The position numbers and the translations under genes were made by a program. Shown here in pieces: positions 6,843-16,416 of a stretch of DNA of 64,000 nt. The notes under the pieces were generated by a model. It ran no database searches and was not told the DNA's origin. It worked only from the letters and a program-made list of their open reading frames with translations. Within the stretch, counting starts at the first letter, position 1; every line of letters begins with the position of its first letter. This DNA is from Bacteroidales bacterium UBA7009 (GTDB taxonomy: Bacteria > Bacteroidota > Bacteroidia > Bacteroidales > Paludibacteraceae), in assembly GCA_002449665.1 (NCBI GenBank), contig DJXH01000057.1, positions 1-64,000 of the forward strand. The letters run 5' to 3'.

Positions 6843-9152
6843 ATGAGTAAAAATCTCGTTATTGTCGAGTCCCCTGCAAAAGCAAAAACCATCGAAAAAT
6901 TTTTAGGAAAAGACTATCACGTAATGTCTTCACAAGGTCATATACGTGATATTGAGGGGGTAGGAAAGAACAGTATTGGTATAGACTTCAGCCATAACTA
7001 CACTCCCAATTATGTAGTTGACCCTCAAAAGCGACATCTGCTTTCCTCGCTCAAACAAGAAGCCAAAGTGGCAGATACAGTGTGGCTTGCAAGCGATGAA
7101 GACCGTGAAGGAGAGGCTATAGCCTGGCATTTGCAGCAGGTGCTTGACCTTGATGATAAAGACACTAAAAGAATTGTCTTTCACGAAATTACAAAGGAAG
7201 CAATACTTGATTCCATCAAGCACCCGCGTGGCATAGACTATAATCTTGTAAACGCCCAACAAGCTCGGCGAGTGCTTGACCGTATAGTCGGTTTTGAACT
7301 GTCTCCCGTTCTTTGGCGCAAGATTACCACAGGACTTTCAGCGGGCAGAGTACAGTCTGTTGCCGTAAGGTTGATAGTAGAGCGCGAAAGAGAGATTGAG
7401 AACTTCAAAGAATCTGCCCAATATCGTGTTTTGGCCGATTTCAACGGCAAAAATGCAGCCGGGGAAGATGTAATTTTACGCACCGAACTCAATCATCGTT
7501 TCGCCTCGAAAGAAGATGTTGTCGAGTTTCTCAACCAATGTGAGCAAACCAAATTCTCCGTACTTGCCGTAACACAAAAACCATCCCACCGCACTCCCGC
7601 ACCGCCCTTTACGACATCCAGTCTGCAACAGGAGGCGGCTCGCAAACTCAAGTTCCCCGTTTCCAAAACGATGCGCCTTGCCCAGTCTTTGTATGAGGCA
7701 GGTCATATAACATATATGCGTACCGACTCGGTGAACTTAAGCAGTCTTGCCATCAATACGGCAAAAGAAGAAATCTTCACCGAGTACGGCGACAAGTATC
7801 ACAAAGCACGTCGCTATCACACCTCCACCAAAGGTGCGCAAGAGGCTCACGAAGCCATCAGACCGACATATATGTCAAAACATTCAGCCGGAGCAAACGC
7901 AGACGAAAAGAGACTATACGAACTGATATGGAAACGTACATTAGCCTGCCAAATGGCTGATGCCGAACTGCTTACTACACGCGTGGAGATAGGCGCGAAA
8001 GATATGCCTTATCTGTTTGTAGCATCAGGTGAAGTGGTTGTGTTTGACGGCTTTATGCGCGTGTATATACAGTCAAACGATGACGAAACGGAAAGTGCAG
8101 AAAACGTACTGCCGCAAATGAAGGAAAAGACCGACATGCAGTACCTTTCGGTCAGTGCAGTTGAGTCGTTCACAAAGGCTCCCTACCGCTATACGGAAGC
8201 CTCACTCGTTAAAAAAATGGAAGAACTCGGAATAGGACGTCCTTCCACTTACGCTTCTATTATAGAGACTATTCAACTTCGCAAGTACGTAGAGCGCGGA
8301 AACGTAGAAGGCAAAAAGCGCACTATTAACACTATCACACTCAAAGGCGGCAAGATAACAGAAAAATCAAAACAAGAGACCTACGGCGCAGACAGCCAAA
8401 AACTGTTGCCCACTGATCTGGGCAGAATAACCAACGACTTTCTCGTTGAGCAGTTCCCCGCTATATTGGGCTACGACTTTACAGCCAAAGAGGAAGAGAC
8501 ATTTGACGAAATAGCAGCCGGCAATGCCGACTGGGTAAAGACCGTCGATGATTTTTATCACACCTTCCACCCGTCCATAGAGAACGTGCCTGTAGGTAAG
8601 GTGGCAGGCAGACTGTTAGGCAAAGACCCTGCTACAGGCGAACCCGTATATGCCAAGATAAGCCGTATCGGGCCTTGCGTGCAGATAGGAGATGCAGACG
8701 TGGACAAACCGCGATTTGCTTCGCTCGAAAAAGGACAGTCTATATATACTATAACTCTTGACGAAGCACTGTCCCTTTTTGCCGAGGTTACACCCCACGT
8801 ACTTATGCAGATTGACGGAAAAGACGTAGTGGCAGGAACGGGCAAATACGGTCCGTATCTGCGTATTGACGGACAATTCTACTCCGTACCTAAATCAATG
8901 AACCTGTCCTCTATGACCGAAACAGACGTCTTGCAGGTAATTGAGAAACACAAACAGCAGTCTGTCCCACTGCACGAGTGGGGCGACATACAAGTGCTTG
9001 AAGGAAGGTACGGCGCGTATATCAAGACACCCGAAGGTAACTTTAAGTTGCCAAAAAACACTGATATAAAGTCTATTACAGAAGAAGAGTGCAAGCAGAT
9101 AATTGCTAACTCTTCGTCTGTAGGCAAAAAAACGTTTAAGAGGAAAAAGTAA
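6843..9152 (+). CDS. topA: DNA topoisomerase I (type IA)
   Basis: Relaxes negative supercoils. The 769-residue protein has the Toprim domain (LVIVESPAKAKTIEKFLG at the start, DEDREGEAIAWHL near 82), the type IA core with catalytic Tyr in ITYMRTDSVNLS (near 295) and the HEAIRPT block. The C-terminus carries glycine-rich TopA C-terminal repeats (GKYGPYLR, GRYGAYIK) and a basic tail (KKTFKRKK) instead of four-cysteine zinc fingers, as is common in Bacteroidota. panD follows after eight bases. Confidence 0.97.
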   Translation: MSKNLVIVESPAKAKTIEKFLGKDYHVMSSQGHIRDIEGVGKNSIGIDFSHNYTPNYVVDPQKRHLLSSLKQEAKVADTVWLASDEDREGEAIAWHLQQVLDLDDKDTKRIVFHEITKEAILDSIKHPRGIDYNLVNAQQARRVLDRIVGFELSPVLWRKITTGLSAGRVQSVAVRLIVEREREIENFKESAQYRVLADFNGKNAAGEDVILRTELNHRFASKEDVVEFLNQCEQTKFSVLAVTQKPSHRTPAPPFTTSSLQQEAARKLKFPVSKTMRLAQSLYEAGHITYMRTDSVNLSSLAINTAKEEIFTEYGDKYHKARRYHTSTKGAQEAHEAIRPTYMSKHSAGANADEKRLYELIWKRTLACQMADAELLTTRVEIGAKDMPYLFVASGEVVVFDGFMRVYIQSNDDETESAENVLPQMKEKTDMQYLSVSAVESFTKAPYRYTEASLVKKMEELGIGRPSTYASIIETIQLRKYVERGNVEGKKRTINTITLKGGKITEKSKQETYGADSQKLLPTDLGRITNDFLVEQFPAILGYDFTAKEEETFDEIAAGNADWVKTVDDFYHTFHPSIENVPVGKVAGRLLGKDPATGEPVYAKISRIGPCVQIGDADVDKPRFASLEKGQSIYTITLDEALSLFAEVTPHVLMQIDGKDVVAGTGKYGPYLRIDGQFYSVPKSMNLSSMTETDVLQVIEKHKQQSVPLHEWGDIQVLEGRYGAYIKTPEGNFKLPKNTDIKSITEEECKQIIANSSSVGKKTFKRKK

Positions 9153-9160
9153 ACTAAACT

Positions 9161-9502
9161 ATGTTTTTGGAGATACTAAAATCTAAAATCCATTGCGCTG
9201 TCGTTACAGAAGCCAATTTGGATTATATAGGTTCCATTACCATTGATGAGGATTTGATGGATGCCGCTCACATCTTTAACGGTGAGAAGGTAAGTGTAGT
9301 GGATAAAACTAATGGTGCAAGGCTTGAGACCTACGCCATTCCGGGTAAGAGAGGCAGCGGCTGTATATGCATGAACGGCGCGGCAGCACATCTGATGCAC
9401 GTAGGAGACGTGATCATAATTATGGCATACGCCCTTATGACAGAAGACGAACAGCGTGCTTTCAAGCCATCTATAATTTTCCCCGTGAACAACAAAATCT
9501 GA
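9161..9502 (+). CDS. panD: Aspartate 1-decarboxylase
   Basis: Makes beta-alanine from aspartate for pantothenate and coenzyme A. The 113-residue proenzyme has the self-cleavage site Gly-Ser in LDYIGSITID (Ser25 becomes the pyruvoyl group), the conserved Lys9 in LKSKIH, and the GxRGSGxxxxNGAAA block. Length is close to the family norm of about 126. Spacing suggests co-transcription with topA and tgt. Confidence 0.95.
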   Translation: MFLEILKSKIHCAVVTEANLDYIGSITIDEDLMDAAHIFNGEKVSVVDKTNGARLETYAIPGKRGSGCICMNGAAAHLMHVGDVIIIMAYALMTEDEQRAFKPSIIFPVNNKI

Positions 9503-9547
9503 TATTTACAGTCGCGTTCTTGCAAAGACTGCGTTTCAATTGTGCCG

Positions 9548-10687
9548 ATGAATACGTCATTTTTCACATTATGTAATACTGATAACCGCTCTTGTGCAAG
9601 AGCGGGTGTTGTTCATACCGACCACGGCGACATACTCACTCCCATTTTTATGCCCGTAGGAACGGTGGGAACTGTAAAAGGCGTATCTCGTCAGGACTTG
9701 GAGCGCGACACAAAGGCGCAGATAATACTCGGCAACACTTATCACCTTTATCTTCGCCCGGGAACAGCCATACTCAATAAAGCAGGCGGACTGCATAAGT
9801 TTGAGGGCTGGACACGTCCTATTTTGACCGACTCCGGCGGCTATCAGGTTTTTTCCCTTACCTCAATACGCAAGATGACAGAGGACGGCGTTCGTTTTTC
9901 AAGCCATATAGACGGGCGCAAACTGATGTTTACCCCTGAAAACGTGATGGATATAGAGCGTCTGATAGGTGCCGACATAATGATGGCTTTTGACGAGTGC
10001 TGCCCCGGTACTGCCGACTACTCATACGCCAAGCAGAGTATGGAGCGTACTCACAGATGGCTCGACCGCTGTATCAACCGGTTTGACACCACACAAGACC
10101 TATACGGATATAAACAACACCTTTTCCCAATCGTTCAAGGCTGCGTCTATAAGGAGCTAAGACAAGAGGCTGCCAAACGCCTGAGCGACCTTGACAGGGA
10201 CGGATATGCCATTGGCGGATTGGCAGTAGGCGAGCCTACGGAGCAGATGTATGAGATGATAGAGGTGGTGAATGATATTCTGCCGCAGTCTAAACCACGC
10301 TATCTGATGGGTGTTGGTACGCCTTGGAATATACTCGAAGCGATAGAAAGAGGTGTTGATATGTTCGATTGCGTTATGCCTACACGCAACGGACGTAACG
10401 GAATGATTTTCACAAGACAAGGAGTGATGAATATGCGCAACCTCAAGTGGGCTGACGACTTTACCGAACTTGACCCGACCAGCACATCATACGTTGACCA
10501 TTCATATTCGCGTGCATACGTCCGTCATCTTATTCAGGCAGGCGAGATGCTCGGTCTGTCCATATTAAGCATACATAACCTCTGTTTCTACCTCAGGCTC
10601 GTGTCAGATGCTCGCGAGCATATTCTTGCCGGTGATTTTAAGGCGTGGAAAGATGCTATTACTCCTCAACTTATGCAGCGGTTATGA
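9548..10687 (+). CDS. tgt: Queuine/preQ1 tRNA-ribosyltransferase
   Basis: Exchanges guanine-34 for preQ1 in GU(N) tRNAs. The 379-residue barrel shows the catalytic motifs LTDSGGYQVFSL (nucleophile region), DIMMAFDECCPG, GGLAVGE and FDCVMPTRNGRNG. Start: the ATG at 9548 is preferred to a GTG at 9542. The usual zinc site (CxCxxC...H) is replaced by DPTSTSYVDHSYSRAY, with no cysteines, though the later SIHN remains. The stop overlaps the next gene as ATGA. Confidence 0.93.
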   Translation: MNTSFFTLCNTDNRSCARAGVVHTDHGDILTPIFMPVGTVGTVKGVSRQDLERDTKAQIILGNTYHLYLRPGTAILNKAGGLHKFEGWTRPILTDSGGYQVFSLTSIRKMTEDGVRFSSHIDGRKLMFTPENVMDIERLIGADIMMAFDECCPGTADYSYAKQSMERTHRWLDRCINRFDTTQDLYGYKQHLFPIVQGCVYKELRQEAAKRLSDLDRDGYAIGGLAVGEPTEQMYEMIEVVNDILPQSKPRYLMGVGTPWNILEAIERGVDMFDCVMPTRNGRNGMIFTRQGVMNMRNLKWADDFTELDPTSTSYVDHSYSRAYVRHLIQAGEMLGLSILSIHNLCFYLRLVSDAREHILAGDFKAWKDAITPQLMQRL

Positions 10688-11775
10688 AGTTCTCTTCTCC
10701 CTTAAAACGGCTTGATTGGTATATTATCAGAAAGTTTCTCGGTACTTTCTTCTTTTCCATTATACTTATATTGAGCATAGGCATTGTCTTTGACCTGACG
10801 GAGAAGATGGACAATTTTTTTGAACATCAACTCACTTGGAAAGAGATAATTTTAGGCTATTATATCTATTTTATGCCGTATTATATGAATATGTTCAGTC
10901 CGCTTTTCATATTCATATCCGTTATCTTCTTTACCTCCAAAATGGCAGGAAACAGCGAGATTATAGCCATACACGCAGCCGGAATCAGTTTTGAGCGTTT
11001 TATGCGCCCTTACTGGTTATCAGCAAGTTTTCTTTTCGTCCTTCTTTTTATTCTCGCCGGATACATAATTCCTCCTGCAACCGGCAGACTGCTGCATTTT
11101 CAAGACTCGTATGTAATAAAATATACAAGCGATAACGCTAATAACATACAAATGGAAGTGGAGCCCGGAACCGTGTTGTATATCGAAACCTTCCGCCTGC
11201 CTACCAACCAAGGCTATCGCGCTTCGCTTGAGCATTTTGACGGCAAAGTGCTTACTATGCGCCTGACTGCTGAACGTATTTTCTACGACTCTGCATACTG
11301 TTGGCACCTGCAAAACTACACCAAACGCGAATTTAACGGAATGCATGAAACTCTCACACGCGGAAACCGCCTTGATACTATCATTCCCGTTTATCCGAAG
11401 GAGATGTTTGTAGCAGCAGACGATGCGCAGAAAATGACCAATACTGAACTTAAACAATATATGGAGCGGCAGCGGCAGCGAGGTGCCGGTAACCTGCAAG
11501 CCTTTGAAACGGAGTGGTGGAAAAGATTTGCTTCACCCATTGGTGCTTTTATTATGACACTGCTCGGAGTAACAATGAGTTGCAAAAAAGTGAGAGGCGG
11601 AATGGGTAAAAATCTCGGAATAGGAATTGCTCTGTCAGCGATGTATATTCTGTTTTCAACGGTATCAACTACCTTTTCCGTCAACGGTGTACTTACGCCC
11701 TTTATGGCTGTATGGATACCTAATTTCGTCTTTCTCGGTATAGGAACTTTCCTCTATTTTAGAGTAAGGCGATAA
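10684..11775 (+). CDS. LptF/LptG-family permease (YjgP/YjgQ)
   Basis: A 363-residue inner-membrane protein with three hydrophobic helices at the N-terminus, a large periplasmic beta-rich domain (about 110-260) and three helices at the C-terminus. This is the LptF/LptG fold of the LptB2FG exporter that extracts lipopolysaccharide. The sequence does not tell F from G; Bacteroidota keep two such genes. Start: ATG at 10684 inside the tgt stop (ATGA), giving MKFSSPLKRLDWYIIRKF, the usual N-terminus. Confidence 0.9.
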   Translation: MKFSSPLKRLDWYIIRKFLGTFFFSIILILSIGIVFDLTEKMDNFFEHQLTWKEIILGYYIYFMPYYMNMFSPLFIFISVIFFTSKMAGNSEIIAIHAAGISFERFMRPYWLSASFLFVLLFILAGYIIPPATGRLLHFQDSYVIKYTSDNANNIQMEVEPGTVLYIETFRLPTNQGYRASLEHFDGKVLTMRLTAERIFYDSAYCWHLQNYTKREFNGMHETLTRGNRLDTIIPVYPKEMFVAADDAQKMTNTELKQYMERQRQRGAGNLQAFETEWWKRFASPIGAFIMTLLGVTMSCKKVRGGMGKNLGIGIALSAMYILFSTVSTTFSVNGVLTPFMAVWIPNFVFLGIGTFLYFRVRR

Positions 11776-11810
11776 TCAAAGAATTAGAAAAGAATAATAA
11801 TTACATATAA

Positions 11811-11826
11811 TGTTCCACGTGGAACA
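11811..11826. promoter_or_regulatory. parS centromere-like site (ParB binding)
   Basis: TGTTCCACGTGGAACA is a perfect 16-bp palindrome and matches the bacterial chromosomal parS consensus (TGTTYCACGTGRAACA). It lies in the 61-base gap between the LptF/G gene and apt. ParB spreads from such sites, usually close to oriC. No parA or parB gene and no other full copy was found in the window. Because it contains an in-frame ATG, it can be misread as an N-terminal extension of apt (MFHVEQ...). Confidence 0.85.
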
Positions 11827-11836
11827 ATCACAAAAA

Positions 11837-12361
11837 ATGAACAAAGAGCAATTTAAGAGTTTAATCAGGAACATACCTGATTTTCCGCAAAAAGGTATTC
11901 AGTTTAAGGATATTACTACCGCACTGAAAGATGCAGAGTGTCTGAGATGGATGAGAGATGAGATAGTAAAAATCTACAAAGACAAAGGGATAACAAAAGT
12001 GGTCGGACTTGAGTCGCGCGGATTTATCATCGGTCCGGCTGTAGCAATGGAAATAGGAGCAGGCTTTGTACCCGAGCGCAAACCAGGCAAACTGCCGGCT
12101 GATGTCATATCAGTAAGTTATAACAAAGAGTACGGAACAGATACCATGCAGATACACAAAGATGCACTCTGTGAAGACGATGTGGTGCTAATTCACGACG
12201 ATTTGCTTGCAACTGGAGGCACAGTAGAGGCTGCAATAAAACTTGTAAAATCAGTAGGCGTGAAGAAAATATACGTTAATTTCCTTATAGAACTGGAAGC
12301 ACTTAACGGACGTAAAGTAATAGACAAAGATATAGAAATTTCAAGTCTAATAAAGTTTTGA
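11837..12361 (+). CDS. apt: Adenine phosphoribosyltransferase
   Basis: Converts adenine and PRPP to AMP. The 174-residue product has the start RNIPDFPQKGIQFKDITT, the ESRGFI loop and the PRPP-binding motif VVLIHDDLLATGGT. The ATG at 11837 is chosen over an upstream in-frame ATG at 11810 because the intervening codons are the parS palindrome and the family starts near here. The stop overlaps the TTG start of uvrC (TTGA). Confidence 0.95.
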   Translation: MNKEQFKSLIRNIPDFPQKGIQFKDITTALKDAECLRWMRDEIVKIYKDKGITKVVGLESRGFIIGPAVAMEIGAGFVPERKPGKLPADVISVSYNKEYGTDTMQIHKDALCEDDVVLIHDDLLATGGTVEAAIKLVKSVGVKKIYVNFLIELEALNGRKVIDKDIEISSLIKF

Positions 12362-14178
12362 TAGAAAAGAGCCAACATATCAAAGACCTGCTTCGCCGTA
12401 TTCCCGAAGAACCCGGCGTATATCAGTATTTTGACAAAGACGGCACTATTATATACGTAGGCAAAGCCAAGAATCTTCACCGCCGAGTAAACAGCTATTT
12501 TCAAAAAGAACACGAGTGGATTAAAACACGCCAACTCGTAAAAAAAATAGAGGATATAAAATACGTGGTTGTAAAGAGTGAGCAAGATGCATTCTTACTT
12601 GAGAATAACCTTATCAAGCAGTATCAGCCACACTATAACATACTTCTAAAAGACGGCAAGTCATATCCGAGTATATGCATCACAAAAGAGGCTTACCCCA
12701 AGATATTTAAGACACGCAAGATAATAAAAGGTGCAGGCGAATACTATGGCCCGTACAGCTACGGTAATACTGTTGATCTCGTGCTTGAGTTTATACACAA
12801 GATATGCCCTATACGAACCTGCACACAGCCTATGACAAAAGCCGGCGTGGAGAGCGGCAGATACAGAACCTGTCTTAAGTACCACCTTAAAAACTGCTGT
12901 GGTATATGTGAGCATAAGGCTACAGACGAAGAATATGCCAACTATATCGAACGAGCAAGAAAGATAATAAAAGGAGATGCGCGCGAACTTGAAGCAACTC
13001 TTCGCCGACAAATGACCGAATACGCAGAGAAATTTGAGTATGAGAAAGCGCAACAGGTAAAAGAACAAATAGATTTGCTCGAAAAATTCTGTAGCCGCAC
13101 AATAGTAACCAACACATCCACAGGAGATATAGATGCCGTAGGCTATATAGAAGAAGGAGAAAGCGTGTATATCTCTATGCTACATACTCACAACGGGTCA
13201 ATTGTACAAGGACAAACGATAGAGTATCATAAGCAACTTGAGGAAACAAGAGAGGAGATACTTGCACTCGGCATATACGAACTGCGGGAGCAACTAATAA
13301 GCGAGACAAAGGAGATAGTAGTACCATTTATCCCTGATTTCATCGGAGAAAATATACACCTTCACGTTGCAATATCCGGCGATAAGAAACGACTTTTAGA
13401 CCTTGCGCAGCAGAATGTAGAGCAGTACAGAAAAGATAACCTTAAACAACGCGACAAACTCAATCCGGATCAGCGCGCAGCACGCATTCTCGGCAAACTC
13501 AAATCGCTACTGGACCTGCCTAAAACACCTGTTTTCATCGACAGTTTTGATAACTCCAACCTGCAAGGAACGAATGCCGTAGCAGGGTGTGTGGTCTTCA
13601 AAAAAGCCAAGCCGAGCAAAAAAGACTACAAGAGGTTTATCATTAAGAGCGTGCATGGACCGGACGACTATGCTTCGATGCGCGAGATTGTGCGGCGCAG
13701 GTACTCGGATTTGGTAGATGAAAACGCCGAATTACCCGACCTTATCATTGCCGACGGCGGCGAGGGACAGATGGAGGCTATACGTGAGGTTGTTGAACAA
13801 CAGTTGGGCTTAAATATACCTATCGCTGGCTTGAAGAAAGACAATAAGCACCGAACAAATGTACTGCTCTATGGTAACCCGCCACGAGAGTACGGAATGA
13901 AAGTAACGGACGAAGTGTTCCGCCTTATGGTGGAGATACAAGACGAAGTGCACAGATTTGCCATCAGTTTTCACAAGCAGAAGCGGAGCAAGGCGCAAAC
14001 TAAAAGTGAACTTGATGATATTAAGGGAGTTGGGGCTGTTACAAAGGCTAAAATACTTAAAAAGTTCCATTCCGTTGCTCGTGCTAAACAGGCAAGTTTG
14101 GACGAGTGGCGACAACTACTCGGAAACAGCACAGGTACAATGCTTTACGAGCATTTTAATGGTAAAATATCTCTTTGA
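12358..14178 (+). CDS. uvrC: Excinuclease ABC subunit C
   Basis: Makes both incisions in nucleotide excision repair. Domains in order: GIY-YIG nuclease (GVYQYF...YVGKAKNL, about 20-50), a cysteine-rich stretch, the UVR/UvrB-binding motif (FEYEKAQQVKEQIDLLEKF, about 205-225), the RNase H-like endonuclease (DSFDNSNLQGTNAV; LIIADGGEGQ) and C-terminal helix-hairpin-helix (DIKGVGAVTKAKIL). 606 residues is normal. The start appears to be TTG at 12358, overlapping the apt stop, since no ATG precedes the GIY-YIG domain. Confidence 0.95.
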   Translation: MIEKSQHIKDLLRRIPEEPGVYQYFDKDGTIIYVGKAKNLHRRVNSYFQKEHEWIKTRQLVKKIEDIKYVVVKSEQDAFLLENNLIKQYQPHYNILLKDGKSYPSICITKEAYPKIFKTRKIIKGAGEYYGPYSYGNTVDLVLEFIHKICPIRTCTQPMTKAGVESGRYRTCLKYHLKNCCGICEHKATDEEYANYIERARKIIKGDARELEATLRRQMTEYAEKFEYEKAQQVKEQIDLLEKFCSRTIVTNTSTGDIDAVGYIEEGESVYISMLHTHNGSIVQGQTIEYHKQLEETREEILALGIYELREQLISETKEIVVPFIPDFIGENIHLHVAISGDKKRLLDLAQQNVEQYRKDNLKQRDKLNPDQRAARILGKLKSLLDLPKTPVFIDSFDNSNLQGTNAVAGCVVFKKAKPSKKDYKRFIIKSVHGPDDYASMREIVRRRYSDLVDENAELPDLIIADGGEGQMEAIREVVEQQLGLNIPIAGLKKDNKHRTNVLLYGNPPREYGMKVTDEVFRLMVEIQDEVHRFAISFHKQKRSKAQTKSELDDIKGVGAVTKAKILKKFHSVARAKQASLDEWRQLLGNSTGTMLYEHFNGKISL

Positions 14179-14200
14179 GAATTTGATATTTAGTTAAGTT

Positions 14201-14653
14201 ATGACTACTTATACGATAAAAATGGCAGAAAATGACACACTTTGTCTATATAATAGCAAAGGTCAGTCTGTATCTGCTACAGAGATAATAAAGAATGCCG
14301 GTTCAACCGTTTTTGCTTTTGATGCACCAATGGGGGCCGGTAAGACTACGCTCATTAAATCTATTTGCGAGCAGTTGGGGGTAAATGATGTTGTCAACTC
14401 GCCTACGTTTGCAATAGTGAACGTATATGACTATATGCTTAAAGGACAAAAGAGCGAGATATACCATTTTGACTGCTACAGGCTCAAAAGTCTTCGCGAG
14501 GCACAAGACCTCGGCGCAGAAGAGTATATCTATTCCGGCAATTTGTGCTTCATAGAGTGGCCGGATATAATAGAACCATTGCTACCCGAAAACACGGTAA
14601 GGATTAAGATATGCGTTTTGCCTAACGAAGATAGAGAACTAAAAATTGAGTAG
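14201..14653 (+). CDS. tsaE: tRNA t6A synthesis ATPase TsaE
   Basis: ATPase of the TsaBDE machinery for threonylcarbamoyladenosine-37 in tRNA. The 150-residue protein shows Walker A in APMGAGKTTLIKS (near residue 45), the switch SPTFAIVNVY and the C-terminal FIEWPDII motif that defines the family. It lies between uvrC (22 bases upstream) and the ABC ATPase gene (42 bases downstream). Confidence 0.93.
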   Translation: MTTYTIKMAENDTLCLYNSKGQSVSATEIIKNAGSTVFAFDAPMGAGKTTLIKSICEQLGVNDVVNSPTFAIVNVYDYMLKGQKSEIYHFDCYRLKSLREAQDLGAEEYIYSGNLCFIEWPDIIEPLLPENTVRIKICVLPNEDRELKIE

Positions 14654-14695
14654 TCAGAAATGAGACTAAGCAAAAAATAGGAAATCAATATCTTT

Positions 14696-15373
14696 ATGGA
14701 AAGTAAATACATCATAAGTGCAGCGGGCATACATAAAAGTTTCGGCGAGATAGAGGTTTTGCGCGGAGTGGACATCAGCGTAAAGCAGGGAGAGATAGTG
14801 TCTATAGTAGGTAAGAGTGGAGCGGGTAAGACAACATTACTACAAATAATAGGTACACTTGAAAGACCGAATGCGGGTCAGGTAATGATAGACGGAACGG
14901 ATGTATGGAGCCTTGGCGAGAAACAGTTGTCGGAGTTTCGAAACAGGAACATAGGTTTTATATTTCAGTTTCACCAACTATTACCGGAGTTTACTGCCAT
15001 TGAGAACGTGATGATGCCTGCGCTTATAGGCGGCTGGGGTTACGATAAGGCAAAACAGAGAGCCGAGACCTTACTTTGCGAGTTAGGACTAACACAAAGG
15101 CTTGAGCATAAGCCAAATACATTGTCAGGCGGGGAAAAGCAGCGTGCAGCCGCAGCGAGAGCACTGATGATGCAGCCGAAGGTCATTTTGGCTGACGAAC
15201 CAACAGGCAGTCTGGACGAGAACAACAAAAAGGAACTGAGCAAACTACTTGAGCAGATACGCCGTGACTTCGGGCAGACGATAGTGATAGTAACCCACGA
15301 CAAGGAACTTGCCGCCATCAGCGACCGCATAATTGAGATGCGCGATGGAATGATAATTTCAAGCGAAAGTTAG
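14696..15373 (+). CDS. LolD-type ABC transporter ATP-binding protein
   Basis: A 225-residue ATPase of the LolD/MacB family with Walker A GKSGAGKTTL, Q-loop FQFHQLLPEFTA, signature LSGGEKQR, Walker B VILADEPTG and the H-loop VTHD. LolD energises release of lipoproteins from the inner membrane, and the FQFHxLLPEFTAxENV sequence is typical of it. No permease gene adjoins it, so pairing with LolC/E is inferred. The next gene encodes a lipoprotein (GldB). Confidence 0.85.
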   Translation: MESKYIISAAGIHKSFGEIEVLRGVDISVKQGEIVSIVGKSGAGKTTLLQIIGTLERPNAGQVMIDGTDVWSLGEKQLSEFRNRNIGFIFQFHQLLPEFTAIENVMMPALIGGWGYDKAKQRAETLLCELGLTQRLEHKPNTLSGGEKQRAAAARALMMQPKVILADEPTGSLDENNKKELSKLLEQIRRDFGQTIVIVTHDKELAAISDRIIEMRDGMIISSES

Positions 15374-15393
15374 CAAAAAATTGAATACACGAT

Positions 15394-16404
15394 ATGAAAC
15401 GAGCATATTTATTCATCATCTTGTCAATGATATTGCTCTGCGGGTGCGACAGTTCGCGACAGTATTATCCGAAGCATTTGGAGCCGATAGAAACGCATAT
15501 CATCCGTTTTGACAATGACATTATGAATGTAAGACGAGAGACAGCAAGGCAGGATATAGAGATACTCTATGAGCAGTACCCGGATTTTATGCCCGTTTTC
15601 GTAGAAGACATACTTGGCATACCTGTCAGCGACACAGCCTATCTTGCGCAGCAGTTACCGCTGTTTTTAGAAGATACCGTCTATGGTTTTGCCGCAACCA
15701 ATAGCCTTGTAAAACAGACATTTGCAGACGTAAGCAGCATAGAGGATGAGTTGTCTTTGGCTTTTGCACGCTGCAAGTATTTCTTTGCAGATTGGGAAGT
15801 GCCTGAAGTGTATTTCTTCGTATCCGGTTTCAATTCGTCCATAATGTTTATAGAGGACGGCATAGCCGTAGGGGCGGATATGTATCTTGGCAGCGATTAT
15901 GCTTACTACAACAGGGTGGTCTATGACTATCAGCGGCAGACAATGCGACCTGAATGTATAGCCACGGATGTAGTGAGTGCTTGGCTGTTTAAGAATATAC
16001 CATATACGAGTCGCCAGAGCAGACTGCTTGACCAAATGATTTATCGCGGGAAAGTGATGTATCTGCTTTCCGTTGTGTTTAAGGAAGAGCCTAAATACGA
16101 GGTGATGGGGTATAAGAAGGAGCAATGGGACTGGTGCGTCAAGTACGAAAAAGCCATCTGGACGCGTATAATAGAGAGGCACGACTTGTTCAGCACGGAG
16201 CAGCGGCTGATGGCTTCGTATCTGAATGACGGACCGTTTACATCTGAAGTAACGCAAGACTCACCAGGGCGTGTAGGAACGTGGGTCGGCTGGCGTATAG
16301 TGGAGAGTTATATGGAGCATCACCCCGAGGTGAGTATGCAGGAGTTAATGCAGGACGGAGACTCGCAACATATATTGGAGCAAAGTTATTACCCTAACAG
16401 ATAG
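15394..16404 (+). CDS. gldB: Gliding-motility lipoprotein GldB
   Basis: A 336-residue predicted lipoprotein: signal peptide with lipobox LLCGC (Cys18). The body matches GldB in its succession of FVSGFNSSIMF, GVGADMYLGSDY-type and GKVMYLL motifs and in length. GldB is required for gliding and envelope function in Flavobacterium and is found in many type IX-secretion Bacteroidota, although its biochemical role is unknown. It lies 20 bases after the lolD-type gene and 12 bases before sufS. Confidence 0.8.
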   Translation: MKRAYLFIILSMILLCGCDSSRQYYPKHLEPIETHIIRFDNDIMNVRRETARQDIEILYEQYPDFMPVFVEDILGIPVSDTAYLAQQLPLFLEDTVYGFAATNSLVKQTFADVSSIEDELSLAFARCKYFFADWEVPEVYFFVSGFNSSIMFIEDGIAVGADMYLGSDYAYYNRVVYDYQRQTMRPECIATDVVSAWLFKNIPYTSRQSRLLDQMIYRGKVMYLLSVVFKEEPKYEVMGYKKEQWDWCVKYEKAIWTRIIERHDLFSTEQRLMASYLNDGPFTSEVTQDSPGRVGTWVGWRIVESYMEHHPEVSMQELMQDGDSQHILEQSYYPNR

Positions 16405-16416
16405 GAGTGGCAGGAT

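Noticed and set aside
11810..11836. N-terminal extension of apt (MFHVEQSQK)
   Set aside because: These codons are the parS palindrome and its flank; the family N-terminus begins at the ATG at 11837.
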